DNA from: Bacteroidota bacterium
GTDB lineage: Bacteria > Bacteroidota > Bacteroidia > Chitinophagales > Saprospiraceae
Assembly: GCA_017857395.1 (NCBI GenBank)
Contig: JAFMDF010000009.1
Span: 1 to 64,000 of the forward strand
Direction of reading: 5' to 3'
Length of the DNA: 64,000 nt
The first letter of the stretch is position 1. Every line of letters begins with the position of its first letter. The position numbers were made by a program, and so were the translations under genes. The notes beneath the pieces were generated by a model, which was not told the DNA's origin, searched no databases, and was given only the letters and a program-made list of their open reading frames with translations. Below, piece after piece: positions 18,911 through 27,261 of this stretch.

Positions 18911-19812
18911 GTGTCCTTCCGCCAAAATCGCCACTTTATTCGTTTCCGAAAAGCCAAAATTAAACCACCAACCAAGATAAAAGGCCATATTCCAACTAAA
19001 AATAAAGCAAAATCTAAAAACCCATCAATTCCATTTTTAAATGCGCCGACTAGTTGTTCCCCAAAATTTCGGACCTTTTCAGTGGCTACCACTTCATGTT
19101 CTTGAAATAATTCCATTCGTAAAGTACTAAACCGAACTTGGTCATCCATATATTTTAGCCGACCTGTTCTGGAATCAATCTCTTCCTCAATTCTACGGAT
19201 TTTTTCTTGTATTTCTAAAATATCTTTTATGGAATTTGCCTTATTTAATAAGATTCGATAACGCCCTAAATAAGTTTTATTATTCTCCAATCGAATGGCA
19301 ACATCCACATATTGGTCTGTGACATCCCGTGCAGAGATATTCTTCTCCAAAATTTTACCATTGCCAACTTCAATCGCCTTTAATAGCGCTTCAAAATTTT
19401 TGGAGGGTACTCTAATCGTTAAATGGTAAGTAGACCGATAAGTGCCTGACGTATACTTTTCATTTTCGTAATACGCATCGAACTTTTTCAAAGTACTGTC
19501 TATCTCCGCTTTAGTTGGCTTCAACTGATCTACTTCTACCTTTAAGCCCCCATCCTTTATAATTTTACTACCTTTTTTGATAGCATTTCTAATTTTTTGA
19601 GCTTGCTCATTTTCTTCTGGAGGAGGTGGTGGTGGTGGTGGTGCTGGTGGTTCTGCTGTCCGAAGCACCCCCATTTCTTGGTCATAATAGGCTGCGTCTT
19701 CCATCTCATCTGATTCTGCCATTATTGCCGATTCTTTCCCTTCATAACTATTCCGTTCTTGACAGGCCGAAAAACTTAATAGGAGGGCTAAAAGATAATA
19801 GTATTTTTTCAT
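18904..19812 (-). CDS. DUF4349-domain lipoprotein
   Basis: Lipobox LLSFSAC; YHLTIRVPSKNFEALLKAIEVGNGKILEKNISARDVTDQYVDVAIRLENNKTYLGRY with C-terminal TM and basic tail. Confidence 0.85.
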   Translation of the reverse strand: MKKYYYLLALLLSFSACQERNSYEGKESAIMAESDEMEDAAYYDQEMGVLRTAEPPAPPPPPPPPEENEQAQKIRNAIKKGSKIIKDGGLKVEVDQLKPTKAEIDSTLKKFDAYYENEKYTSGTYRSTYHLTIRVPSKNFEALLKAIEVGNGKILEKNISARDVTDQYVDVAIRLENNKTYLGRYRILLNKANSIKDILEIQEKIRRIEEEIDSRTGRLKYMDDQVRFSTLRMELFQEHEVVATEKVRNFGEQLVGAFKNGIDGFLDFALFLVGIWPFILVGGLILAFRKRIKWRFWRKDTY

Positions 19813-19837
19813 GTTGTATAGTTTTAATGACTGACTG

Positions 19838-19903
19838 TAGCTTAGACATTCTTGTCTGAGAAAACTAATATTTTACTCGGACAGGAATGTCCAAGCTACG
19901 GTT
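19838..19903. repeat. Imperfect intergenic palindrome
   Basis: CTGTAGCTTAGACATTCTTGTCTGAG ... CTCGGACAGGAATGTCCAAGCTACGG. Confidence 0.7.
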
Positions 19904-20057
19904 ATTAGATAGATGTTCCTTTTCATAAAAAAGATGGTTTAAAGGTATTGTTAAAAAATATTTTAGGTCTATAAAACTTCACAACAACCTCTAACCAACT
20001 GTAAATCAACACAATAAACTTAATGCTATTTTCAGACAAAAGCAAACTTTAATTTAA

Positions 20058-20076
20058 TTGTGTAAAAATAACACAA
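20058..20076. promoter_or_regulatory. Palindromic operator-like site, box 1
   Basis: TTGTGT-AAAAATA-ACACAA. Confidence 0.65.
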
Positions 20077-20110
20077 AATATTTGCACCTTACTTCTATAA
20101 ATCCATATAT

Positions 20111-20129
20111 TTGTGTAAAAAACACACAA
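20111..20129. promoter_or_regulatory. Palindromic operator-like site, box 2
   Basis: TTGTGT-AAAAAAC-ACACAA, 53 bp from box 1, 13 bp before the ATG. Confidence 0.65.
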
Positions 20130-20141
20130 AATAAATTTCCA

Positions 20142-21011
20142 ATGAAATATTTACACCTTGATGCTGACTTTACCCCTTTCGGAAAATCTATTGCTTTTGA
20201 AGCTTTTACTTTTAATGGAGGAGAACCACATATCAAAATCAAGGAGCATTTTGGACATTCATCGAAAGACTTATTAAACCAAAAGCAATTAGAAGAAATA
20301 CTAATCACGACTAGAATCCGAAGTTTTAATAATTTAGGTTTTTTATTAGTTGCTACTGATGCCTTAAGAAGAATGGGCGTAGCAAAAATCAGCTTACTCC
20401 TCCCCTATTTTCCAGCAGCTCGACAAGACCGATTCATGATCAAAGGAGAAGCCTTAACGGTAAAAATTTATGCAGATATTATCAATGCCGTCAATTATAA
20501 ACAGGTCCTTATTCTTGACCCACATTCGGAAGTTACGCCTGCTTTATTGCAACGAGTACAAGTATTAGATAACCATAAGTTGGTACAACAAGCCGTTGCG
20601 AATGAAGCTGATTTCCTCTTAGTTTCTCCCGACGGAGGTGCTTTAAAAAAGGTCTACCAATTAGCTCAATTTCTTGATGGGCAACCAGTTATTGAATGCA
20701 GTAAAATGCGAGATGTCAAAACGGGGCAATTGAGTGGTTTTAAAGTTTTTGCCGATGATTTACAAGGCAAAACTTGTGTACTAGTCGATGATATATGTGA
20801 TGGCGGTGGCACTTTTTTAGGCTTAGCCAAAGCATTAAAAGCTAAAAATGCTGGGAAATTAATACTAGTAGTCACACATGGCATTTTTTCTAAAGGTTTG
20901 GAAGAATTAAGTCGTGTTTTTAGTGAGATTTATTGCACAGATTCCTTTAGTACCATTCCAAATAAATCCTTAAATCAAATAAAAATTGACCATGGATTAT
21001 TATCTGAATAA
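20142..21011 (+). CDS. Phage-type ribose-phosphate pyrophosphokinase-like protein (Prs-like)
   Basis: YFPAARQDRFMIKGEALTVKIYADIINA, LDPHSEVTPALL, LLVSPDGGALKK and PRPP-loop-like VLVDDICDGGGTFLGLAKAL. Start at ATG 20142; the tool start at 20058 lies on operator box 1. Confidence 0.88.
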   Translation: MKYLHLDADFTPFGKSIAFEAFTFNGGEPHIKIKEHFGHSSKDLLNQKQLEEILITTRIRSFNNLGFLLVATDALRRMGVAKISLLLPYFPAARQDRFMIKGEALTVKIYADIINAVNYKQVLILDPHSEVTPALLQRVQVLDNHKLVQQAVANEADFLLVSPDGGALKKVYQLAQFLDGQPVIECSKMRDVKTGQLSGFKVFADDLQGKTCVLVDDICDGGGTFLGLAKALKAKNAGKLILVVTHGIFSKGLEELSRVFSEIYCTDSFSTIPNKSLNQIKIDHGLLSE

Positions 21012-21429
21012 AGAACATACTTTTCAACGGTTATTAGCTGAGTACAAAAAATACCAATCGCTTGTAGTCGCTTATGATTTTGATAATACAGTTTACGATT
21101 TTCATAAAAATGGCTGGCAATTTCGGCAAACCATTCAATTATTAAAAGCTTTAAAAGAACTAGGTTGCTACCTAATCATTTTTACTGCTAATGAAGACGA
21201 GGGTTTTGTGAAAAATCACTGTATAACGAACGAAATTCCTTTTGATGGCATCAATAAAAACCCGCCTTTTTATCCCTCCATGTCACGAAAAGTATACTAC
21301 AATATTTTATTAGACGACCGAGCAGGCTTAGCAGAAACATTTGAACATTTAACAAGACTTATCAAACAAGTCCATAAGGAACGGTCGTCTGGAGACGACG
21401 AGATAGTGATTCCAAGTCTGGAGACTTGA
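20992..21429 (+). CDS. HAD-superfamily phosphatase-like protein
   Basis: DFDNTVYDFHKNGW and YNILLDDRAGLAE motifs; overlaps the Prs-like gene; last ~15 codons lie inside the dispersed repeat. Confidence 0.7.
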   Translation: MDYYLNKEHTFQRLLAEYKKYQSLVVAYDFDNTVYDFHKNGWQFRQTIQLLKALKELGCYLIIFTANEDEGFVKNHCITNEIPFDGINKNPPFYPSMSRKVYYNILLDDRAGLAETFEHLTRLIKQVHKERSSGDDEIVIPSLET

Positions 21430-21435
21430 AATATC
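21384..21435 (+). repeat. Dispersed 52-bp repeat, copy 2
   Basis: GTCGTCTGGAGACGACGAGATAGTGATTCCAAGTCTGGAGACTTGAAATATC; see 5111-5162. Confidence 0.8.
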
Positions 21436-21623
21436 AGTTTTTAAACAGCTATTTTTTAAGGCTAATTACGTTGAAAACGTAAGAAATATTGGTTTGAAGA
21501 TAAAATCTTCAAACATCGAGACTTGAAATATCGAACTGATATATTTCCTAATCAAAGATTTAAAATTTGGGACAAACGAAGTAAATCTTGTTAATCTTGA
21601 ATAATCTTGTCATCCTGTAAATT

Positions 21624-23099
21624 ATGAATACCATACATCTATCAGACGGCTACAAAGTAGACCACAGAAATCAATATCCAAAAGGAACGGAACTAGTCTA
21701 TGCCAATTGGACACCAAGAAAAAGCAGAATCAAAGGCATTGATAAAATTGTCTTCTTTGGTTTACAATATTTTATCAAAAAATACTTACAAACAGAATTT
21801 GACCAAAACTTCTTTGCACAACCGAAAGTAGCTGTTATCAACCGATACAAACGTAGAATCAGCAGTTATTTAGGGGCAAATGCCATTACGTATGAACATG
21901 TAGCAGCCTTACACGATTTGGGTTATTTGCCCATCGAAATCAAAGCATTACCAGAAGGTATGTTGACGCCGATTCGAATGCCAATGTTTACGATTAAAAA
22001 TACCTTACCCGAATTCTTTTGGATCACCAATTTTCTGGAAACGATTTTGTCTTGCATTATTTGGTTGCCTTGTACGAGTGCGACGACTAGTTTGGCTTAT
22101 CGCAAAATATTAAATCGTTATGCGGAAAAAACGGGCGGTGACCCTGAATTTATCCCACTACAAGCCCATGATTTTAGCTTCCGAGGCATGGCTGGTTTGG
22201 AAGCCGCATTGATGAGTGGTGCAGGGCATTTGCTAAATTTTCAAGGGACAGATACCATTCCTGCCATTGATTTTTTAGAGCAATATTATAATGCCGATTG
22301 TGACGAAGAAATAGTGGCATTAAGTGTTCCTGCAACCGAGCATTCTGTCATGTGTATGGGTACGCAGAATGATGAAATCGGCACTTTTACTAGATTAATT
22401 ACCGAAACTTATCCAAATGGCATCGTCAGTATTGTTGCGGATACTTGGGATTTTTGGAAAGTGATTACGGAATATTTGCCCGCTTTAAGCATGCAAATCA
22501 TGGCAAGGGATGGCAAAGTAGTTATTCGACCTGATAGCGGTGACCCCGTAAAAATTATTTGTGGAGACCCCAATGCTATACCAAATACACCTGCCTATAA
22601 AGGCGCAGTTGAATGCCTTTGGGAAACGTTTGGCGGCACTTTTACCAAAAAGGGATACAAGTTATTAGATGAACATATCGGTCTAATTTACGGAGATAGC
22701 ATCACTTTAGAACGTTGTGAAACGATTTGTCAGCAATTGGAAGTCAAAGGTTTTGCCAGTACGAATTTAGTTTTTGGTATTGGTTCTTATACCTACCAAT
22801 ATGTCACTAGAGATACTTTTGGCTTTGCGATGAAAGCTACTTATGGCGAAGTAAACGGCAAAGGTAGAGCGATTTTTAAAAATCCTAAAACTGATGATGG
22901 AACGAAGATTTCCGCCAAAGGGTTAATACGACTGAATGGGACTAAAACCGAAGTTTTAAGTATGCAAGATGAAGTCAGTCAAACCGAAGAAATGGGCGGC
23001 TTATTGGAAGTGGTTTATCGAGATGGGCAATTGCTTAAGGAAACGAGTTTAAAAGAAATTCGACAATTATTAAATCAACAGTTAACCAAATGCTTATGA
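21624..23099 (+). CDS. nadV: Nicotinamide phosphoribosyltransferase-like protein (NadV/NAMPT family)
   Basis: SDGYKVDHRNQYPKGTELVYANWTPR, HDFSFRGMAGLEAALMSGAGHLLNFQGTDT, VIRPDSGDPVKIICGDP, GFASTNLVFGIGSYTYQYVTRDTFGFAMKAT. Confidence 0.92.
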   Translation: MNTIHLSDGYKVDHRNQYPKGTELVYANWTPRKSRIKGIDKIVFFGLQYFIKKYLQTEFDQNFFAQPKVAVINRYKRRISSYLGANAITYEHVAALHDLGYLPIEIKALPEGMLTPIRMPMFTIKNTLPEFFWITNFLETILSCIIWLPCTSATTSLAYRKILNRYAEKTGGDPEFIPLQAHDFSFRGMAGLEAALMSGAGHLLNFQGTDTIPAIDFLEQYYNADCDEEIVALSVPATEHSVMCMGTQNDEIGTFTRLITETYPNGIVSIVADTWDFWKVITEYLPALSMQIMARDGKVVIRPDSGDPVKIICGDPNAIPNTPAYKGAVECLWETFGGTFTKKGYKLLDEHIGLIYGDSITLERCETICQQLEVKGFASTNLVFGIGSYTYQYVTRDTFGFAMKATYGEVNGKGRAIFKNPKTDDGTKISAKGLIRLNGTKTEVLSMQDEVSQTEEMGGLLEVVYRDGQLLKETSLKEIRQLLNQQLTKCL

Positions 23100-24916
23100 T
23101 GTTAGAAGCCACAATTGGAGATGCCTACGGAAGCGGCTTTGAATTTGCTCCCGACTTTGTATTCGAACTGAATACACTACAAAATTATTTGCCTCATGCC
23201 GACGGTTCTGGTTATTTTAACCGCTATACCGACGATACGCAAATGGCGATTGGATTGACCGAATTATTACTAGAAAATGCAGAATGGACACCGTTAAATA
23301 TTGCCAACAAATTTGTAGAAGTATTTAAAAGAGATGTCAGAATAGGCTACGCTGGACGCTTCTTTGCCTTTTTAAAATCAATTAAAGATGGTAAAGAATT
23401 TTTGGAAAAAATTATTCCAACTAGTGAACGAAATGGTGCTTCTATGCGAGCTTATCCACTAGGTGTTTTAGCAGACGAACAGGAAGTTTTGCGACGTACT
23501 GAAATACAAGCTAGAGTCACACATGATACAGATGAAGGTGTTTTTTCTGCCCAATTGGTTGCGTTGAGTGTGCATTATTTTTTGTACAAAAAAGGCCCTA
23601 AATCAGAGTTAGAACCCTACTTAAAAAAGATGATTCCAATTGAATGGGATTTTAACTGGAAAGGCAAGGTGAACATGCGAGGTCGAGAAGCTATTTTGGC
23701 GGCTTTAGCAGCTATTCAAAAATATGACCGATTGAGTGCCATTTTAATACAAAGTGTGGAATATAAAGGCGATGTGGATACAGTTGCCAACTTGGCCATG
23801 GCAATTGGTTCTGTGGCGGAAGAAATTGAAAATGATTTACCACCTTTCCTAGCAAAACAATTAGAAAAGGGAAAGTATGGTCGATTATTTATCAAGAAAC
23901 TAGACCTTCAATTAATGCGATTGGTTAAAAATAAACCAACGGAAAACAATTCTAAAATGAAATATAATAAAATACAAGATGCGCTTTTAGGCGTCGCAGT
24001 AGGAGATGCTTTAGGCGTTCCTTTTGAATTTTGCACCAGCGACCAAATGAAAAAAAATCCAGCAAAAGAGATGATTGGATACGGTAGATATAATGTACCT
24101 GCTGGAACTTGGTCAGATGATAGTTCGCTTACTTTTTGCTTAGCGGAATCCTTAGTAAAAGGCTATGATTTAGCCGACATCGGAACTAATTTTTTAAAAT
24201 GGAAAGAAGAAAATTATTGGACAGCTACAGGAGTGGTATTTGATATTGGCATTACGACTTCAAGAGCCATCACTTATTTGAAACGAATTCTAAGAAACAA
24301 AGAATACGAGGAACTGACGCTACTAAAATATCTAGGTGATGAATACGATAATGGTAATGGTTCTCTTATGCGAATTATGCCTTTGCTATTCTATATCAAA
24401 GGCAAAGACATCTCCGAACAATTTGAAATTATCCGAAATGTGTCGGCTTTAACGCACCGACATATTCGAGCAGCGATGTGCTGTTTAATTTATCTACGAT
24501 TAGCGGAACATCTACTCAACGGCAAAGACAAAGTAGCCAGCTATCAGCTCATGCAACAAGAAATTTTAACTTTTTGGAAAAGTATTGATTTCTCTGCCAA
24601 TGAGTCCAAGTTATTTGTTCGATTGATTGAAAATGATATTCGAGACCTACCTTATGAAGAATTAAAATCTGGTGGCTATGTCATGGAATCAATAGAAACT
24701 AGTATTTGGTGCTTTTTACAAAGAGACACTTATAGGGAAGTGGTTTTGACGGCCATTAATTTAGGACATGATACAGATACAACTGCTGCTATTGCTGGTG
24801 GTTTGGCAGGGTTTTATTATGGCGCTGTGAGTATTCCTAATGATTGGTTGGCTTCGATTGCTCGGTTGGAGGATATTATGGCGTTGGGGGATCAGCTTGG
24901 CGTAAAATATCTTTAA
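23090..24916 (+). CDS. Double-domain ADP-ribosylglycohydrolase
   Basis: Two family copies: domain 1 GDAYGSGFEF, RYTDDTQMAIGL, GDVDTVANLAMAIGS; domain 2 GVAVGDALGVPFEF, WSDDSSLTFCLAESLVKG, GHDTDTTAAIAGGLAGFYYG. Confidence 0.92.
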   Translation: MLMMLEATIGDAYGSGFEFAPDFVFELNTLQNYLPHADGSGYFNRYTDDTQMAIGLTELLLENAEWTPLNIANKFVEVFKRDVRIGYAGRFFAFLKSIKDGKEFLEKIIPTSERNGASMRAYPLGVLADEQEVLRRTEIQARVTHDTDEGVFSAQLVALSVHYFLYKKGPKSELEPYLKKMIPIEWDFNWKGKVNMRGREAILAALAAIQKYDRLSAILIQSVEYKGDVDTVANLAMAIGSVAEEIENDLPPFLAKQLEKGKYGRLFIKKLDLQLMRLVKNKPTENNSKMKYNKIQDALLGVAVGDALGVPFEFCTSDQMKKNPAKEMIGYGRYNVPAGTWSDDSSLTFCLAESLVKGYDLADIGTNFLKWKEENYWTATGVVFDIGITTSRAITYLKRILRNKEYEELTLLKYLGDEYDNGNGSLMRIMPLLFYIKGKDISEQFEIIRNVSALTHRHIRAAMCCLIYLRLAEHLLNGKDKVASYQLMQQEILTFWKSIDFSANESKLFVRLIENDIRDLPYEELKSGGYVMESIETSIWCFLQRDTYREVVLTAINLGHDTDTTAAIAGGLAGFYYGAVSIPNDWLASIARLEDIMALGDQLGVKYL

Positions 24917-25027
24917 ATAAAAAAGAATAGGTTGAACACCTATAACCCGTTGTCCTTCATTAATCCGTTGGGAATTAAATGCACCTTGTCCAAATTATTT
25001 TTCATCTATTAATAAAAACCTAAATCA

Positions 25028-25570
25028 ATGAAATACACCATAAAAAACCTCCAAGCAGAAAAAGCACAAGGTAAAAAAAGAAACTTTCTCTTCTTCTGGG
25101 GACATCAACCAATCAGAGATGGCAGCATCAATCAAAGTTGCCTAAGCCAATGGTGGGAACAGCCTTTTGAAATCAAGGGCAACTCTTACCCTACTGCCGA
25201 ACATTGGATGATGGCAGGTAAAGCTCGGTTATTCAAAGACCAAGAAATATTGGAGCAGATTTTAGTCACTAAACATCCACATCAAGCGAAGAAATTGGGC
25301 CGAAAAGTGCGCAATTTTGACCAAAAAATATGGGAAGCGAATCGTTATGCCATTGTTTTGGAAGGAAATGTGGCTAAGTTTGAGCAGAATGAAGCCTTAA
25401 AAAAGTATTTAAAAAATACTAAAGATTCGATTATTGTTGAAGCTAGTCCTTATGATAAAATATGGGGAATTGGGATAAAAAGTGATAATCCAAAAGCAAG
25501 CGATATGGCAACTTGGAATGGCTTGAATTTATTGGGGTTTGTTTTGATGGAGGTTCGGGATTTGATTTAA
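25028..25570 (+). CDS. NADAR-family protein (YbiA-like)
   Basis: FFWGHQP...CLSQWW...YPTAEHWMMAGKARLF...LGRKVRNFD..W...RYAIVLEGNVAKFEQNEALKKYLKNTKDSIIVEASPYDKIWGIGI. Confidence 0.92.
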   Translation: MKYTIKNLQAEKAQGKKRNFLFFWGHQPIRDGSINQSCLSQWWEQPFEIKGNSYPTAEHWMMAGKARLFKDQEILEQILVTKHPHQAKKLGRKVRNFDQKIWEANRYAIVLEGNVAKFEQNEALKKYLKNTKDSIIVEASPYDKIWGIGIKSDNPKASDMATWNGLNLLGFVLMEVRDLI

Positions 25571-25573
25571 TGC

Positions 25574-25819
25574 TTAGACATTTTTATTTAAAGCATAAGG
25601 TTTTACGGCCTCCCAAGAGTAAGTCTTAGCAGTTTTGGATTTAATCGCTGCTATTCTATTAGAAACTTCGGCTATTTGTTCTTTGGTCAACGAAGTGGAA
25701 TTTGAGTCATTTTCCCTTCTTTCCAAAAAAGAATCTAATATTTGGTCAAGAAAGTGTTTTTTTTCTTGACGATTCAATTTGGTAAATTCATTGAAAAGAG
25801 ATTCTACAGTCATAATCAA
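25574..25819 (-). CDS. Small helical protein, antitoxin-like in appearance
   Basis: 81-aa ORF; no adjacent toxin recognised. Confidence 0.35.
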   Translation of the reverse strand: MIMTVESLFNEFTKLNRQEKKHFLDQILDSFLERRENDSNSTSLTKEQIAEVSNRIAAIKSKTAKTYSWEAVKPYALNKNV

Positions 25820-25929
25820 TTTTAATTTCTTATAAAGATACTATTAAAACATTAAAAATCTACAAAGTGTTCCATTTTCATTTCCTAAAGGTAGAGGGAA
25901 GTGTAAAATCATCTTTTTATTTAAACGAA

Positions 25930-25967
25930 AAAAGAGCCTCATTTAACTAAATGAAGCTCTTTTTTTA
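25930..25967. terminator. Intrinsic terminator (bidirectional)
   Basis: AAAGAGCCTCATTTAACTAAATGAAGCTCTTTTTTT. Confidence 0.85.
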
Positions 25968-25996
25968 TGAGTTGTCTGAAATACTGATTGTATATA

Positions 25997-26689
25997 TTAT
26001 TTACCTCCGTCTAACTCGTCTTGCCAAGTTTTTAACTCCGCAAATTTACCCGCAGCAGCTAATTCTGCTTGCTTAGGCCAAGTGCCTGGATTATGAGATG
26101 CATATCTTGATCCCGCAGCAGCCAAAATTTCTTTGATTGCTTCTGGTGTAGAAGCAGCTACTTTAGCCCAAGTATCTAAACCTCCTTCTGCTAAAAGTCC
26201 TGCAATCTTCGGCCCAACTCCTTCAATTAACTTTAAATCATCCTGCTTTACCCCTTTTGGCAAACCTGCTGCTGGTGCATCTGCAACTGCTGCTACGGCT
26301 GGAGTATCAACCGTCACATCTGCTGCTGGTGCGTCCGCAACTGGAGTTGCTGCAACTGCTGCTGGTGCAGCTACTACAGGTGCTTTTGCAGCCGCTTTCT
26401 TAGGTGCTGCTTTAGCAACTGTTTCTTCCACTACATCCAAAGGTGTAATGTCAATAAACGTTCTATTATACTTTCTCTTACGGAAAGAAACAATACCATC
26501 CACTTTAGCGTGAAGGGTAAAATCTTTTCCTAAGTAAGTATTCAAACCAGCATGGAATCTTGTTCCTCTTTGACGAACAATGATGTTTCCTGCTTTGGCT
26601 ACTTGCCCTCCGAATAACTTGACTCCTAGTCTTTTACTAATACTATCTCGTCCGTTATCCGTACTACTGGCGGCTTTTTTATGTGCCAT
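25997..26689 (-). CDS. rpmA: 50S ribosomal protein bL27 with Ala/Pro-rich linker and C-terminal helix-hairpin-helix domain
   Basis: [51 protein letters not shown]-terminus [32 protein letters not shown]. Confidence 0.93.
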   Translation of the reverse strand: MAHKKAASSTDNGRDSISKRLGVKLFGGQVAKAGNIIVRQRGTRFHAGLNTYLGKDFTLHAKVDGIVSFRKRKYNRTFIDITPLDVVEETVAKAAPKKAAAKAPVVAAPAAVAATPVADAPAADVTVDTPAVAAVADAPAAGLPKGVKQDDLKLIEGVGPKIAGLLAEGGLDTWAKVAASTPEAIKEILAAAGSRYASHNPGTWPKQAELAAAGKFAELKTWQDELDGGK

Positions 26690-26777
26690 GATTTTTATTT
26701 TTAGGAACTTCGATAAAGCATAAAATGTATTATCGAAATTATCAATTTTTAAATAGGTTTACATTGAAGAATCGAAA

Positions 26778-27086
26778 TTATCCGATTGAATCAATTTTAA
26801 TCTTTGTAAAAGATTGACGGTGTCCGTTCTTCTTACGGTAACCTTTTCTTCTTTTCTTTTTGAAGATAATTACTTTATCTCCTTTTTGGTGTCCTAAAAC
26901 AGTAGCGCCTACGCTAGTTCCAGAAACAGTTGGTGTGCCAACGGTTACAGCACCGTTATTATTGAGAAGTAAGACGTCTGAGAAATTTACAGCATCTCCT
27001 TCGTTGGCGGCTAACTGGTGGACAAAGATTTCTTGATCTTTCTCAACTTTAAATTGTTGACCAGCTATCGTCACAATTGCAAACAT
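26778..27086 (-). CDS. rplU: 50S ribosomal protein bL21
   Basis: MFAIVTIAGQQFKVEKDQEIFVHQL...VIIFKKKRRKGYRKKNGHRQSFTKIKIDSI. Confidence 0.95.
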   Translation of the reverse strand: MFAIVTIAGQQFKVEKDQEIFVHQLAANEGDAVNFSDVLLLNNNGAVTVGTPTVSGTSVGATVLGHQKGDKVIIFKKKRRKGYRKKNGHRQSFTKIKIDSIG

Positions 27087-27178
27087 GTCAATGAATTTTA
27101 AATGATAGAATATCCGCTTTTTCTAAGCGGCTGCAAAGGTAGCGATTTCTTTTAATGTTTGCAAGTGAATATAGGCAT

Positions 27179-27256
27179 AAAGGTACAAAGGTTTAGAGGT
27201 ATAAAGGTTAGGCAGCAACAACCTCTTGACCTTTGTACCTTTAAACCTCTATACCT
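27179..27256. terminator. Long imperfect stem-loop between rplU and the acyltransferase gene
   Basis: AAGGTACAAAGGTTTAGAGGTATAAAGG versus reverse complement AAGGTATAGAGGTTTAAAGGTACAAAGG. Confidence 0.55.
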
Positions 27257-27261
27257 TCGGT

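Noticed and set aside
20058-20141. 28-residue N-terminal extension of the Prs-like ORF in the track
   Set aside because: Starts at TTG inside an operator-like palindrome; ATG at 20142 matches the expected N-terminus MKYLHLDADFTPFG.
25574-25819. Toxin-antitoxin module
   Set aside because: Only one small antitoxin-like ORF; no toxin partner next to it.
26133-26513. 126-aa ORF antisense to rpmA
   Set aside because: Ala-rich translation is a mirror of the low-complexity linker of the bL27 gene.
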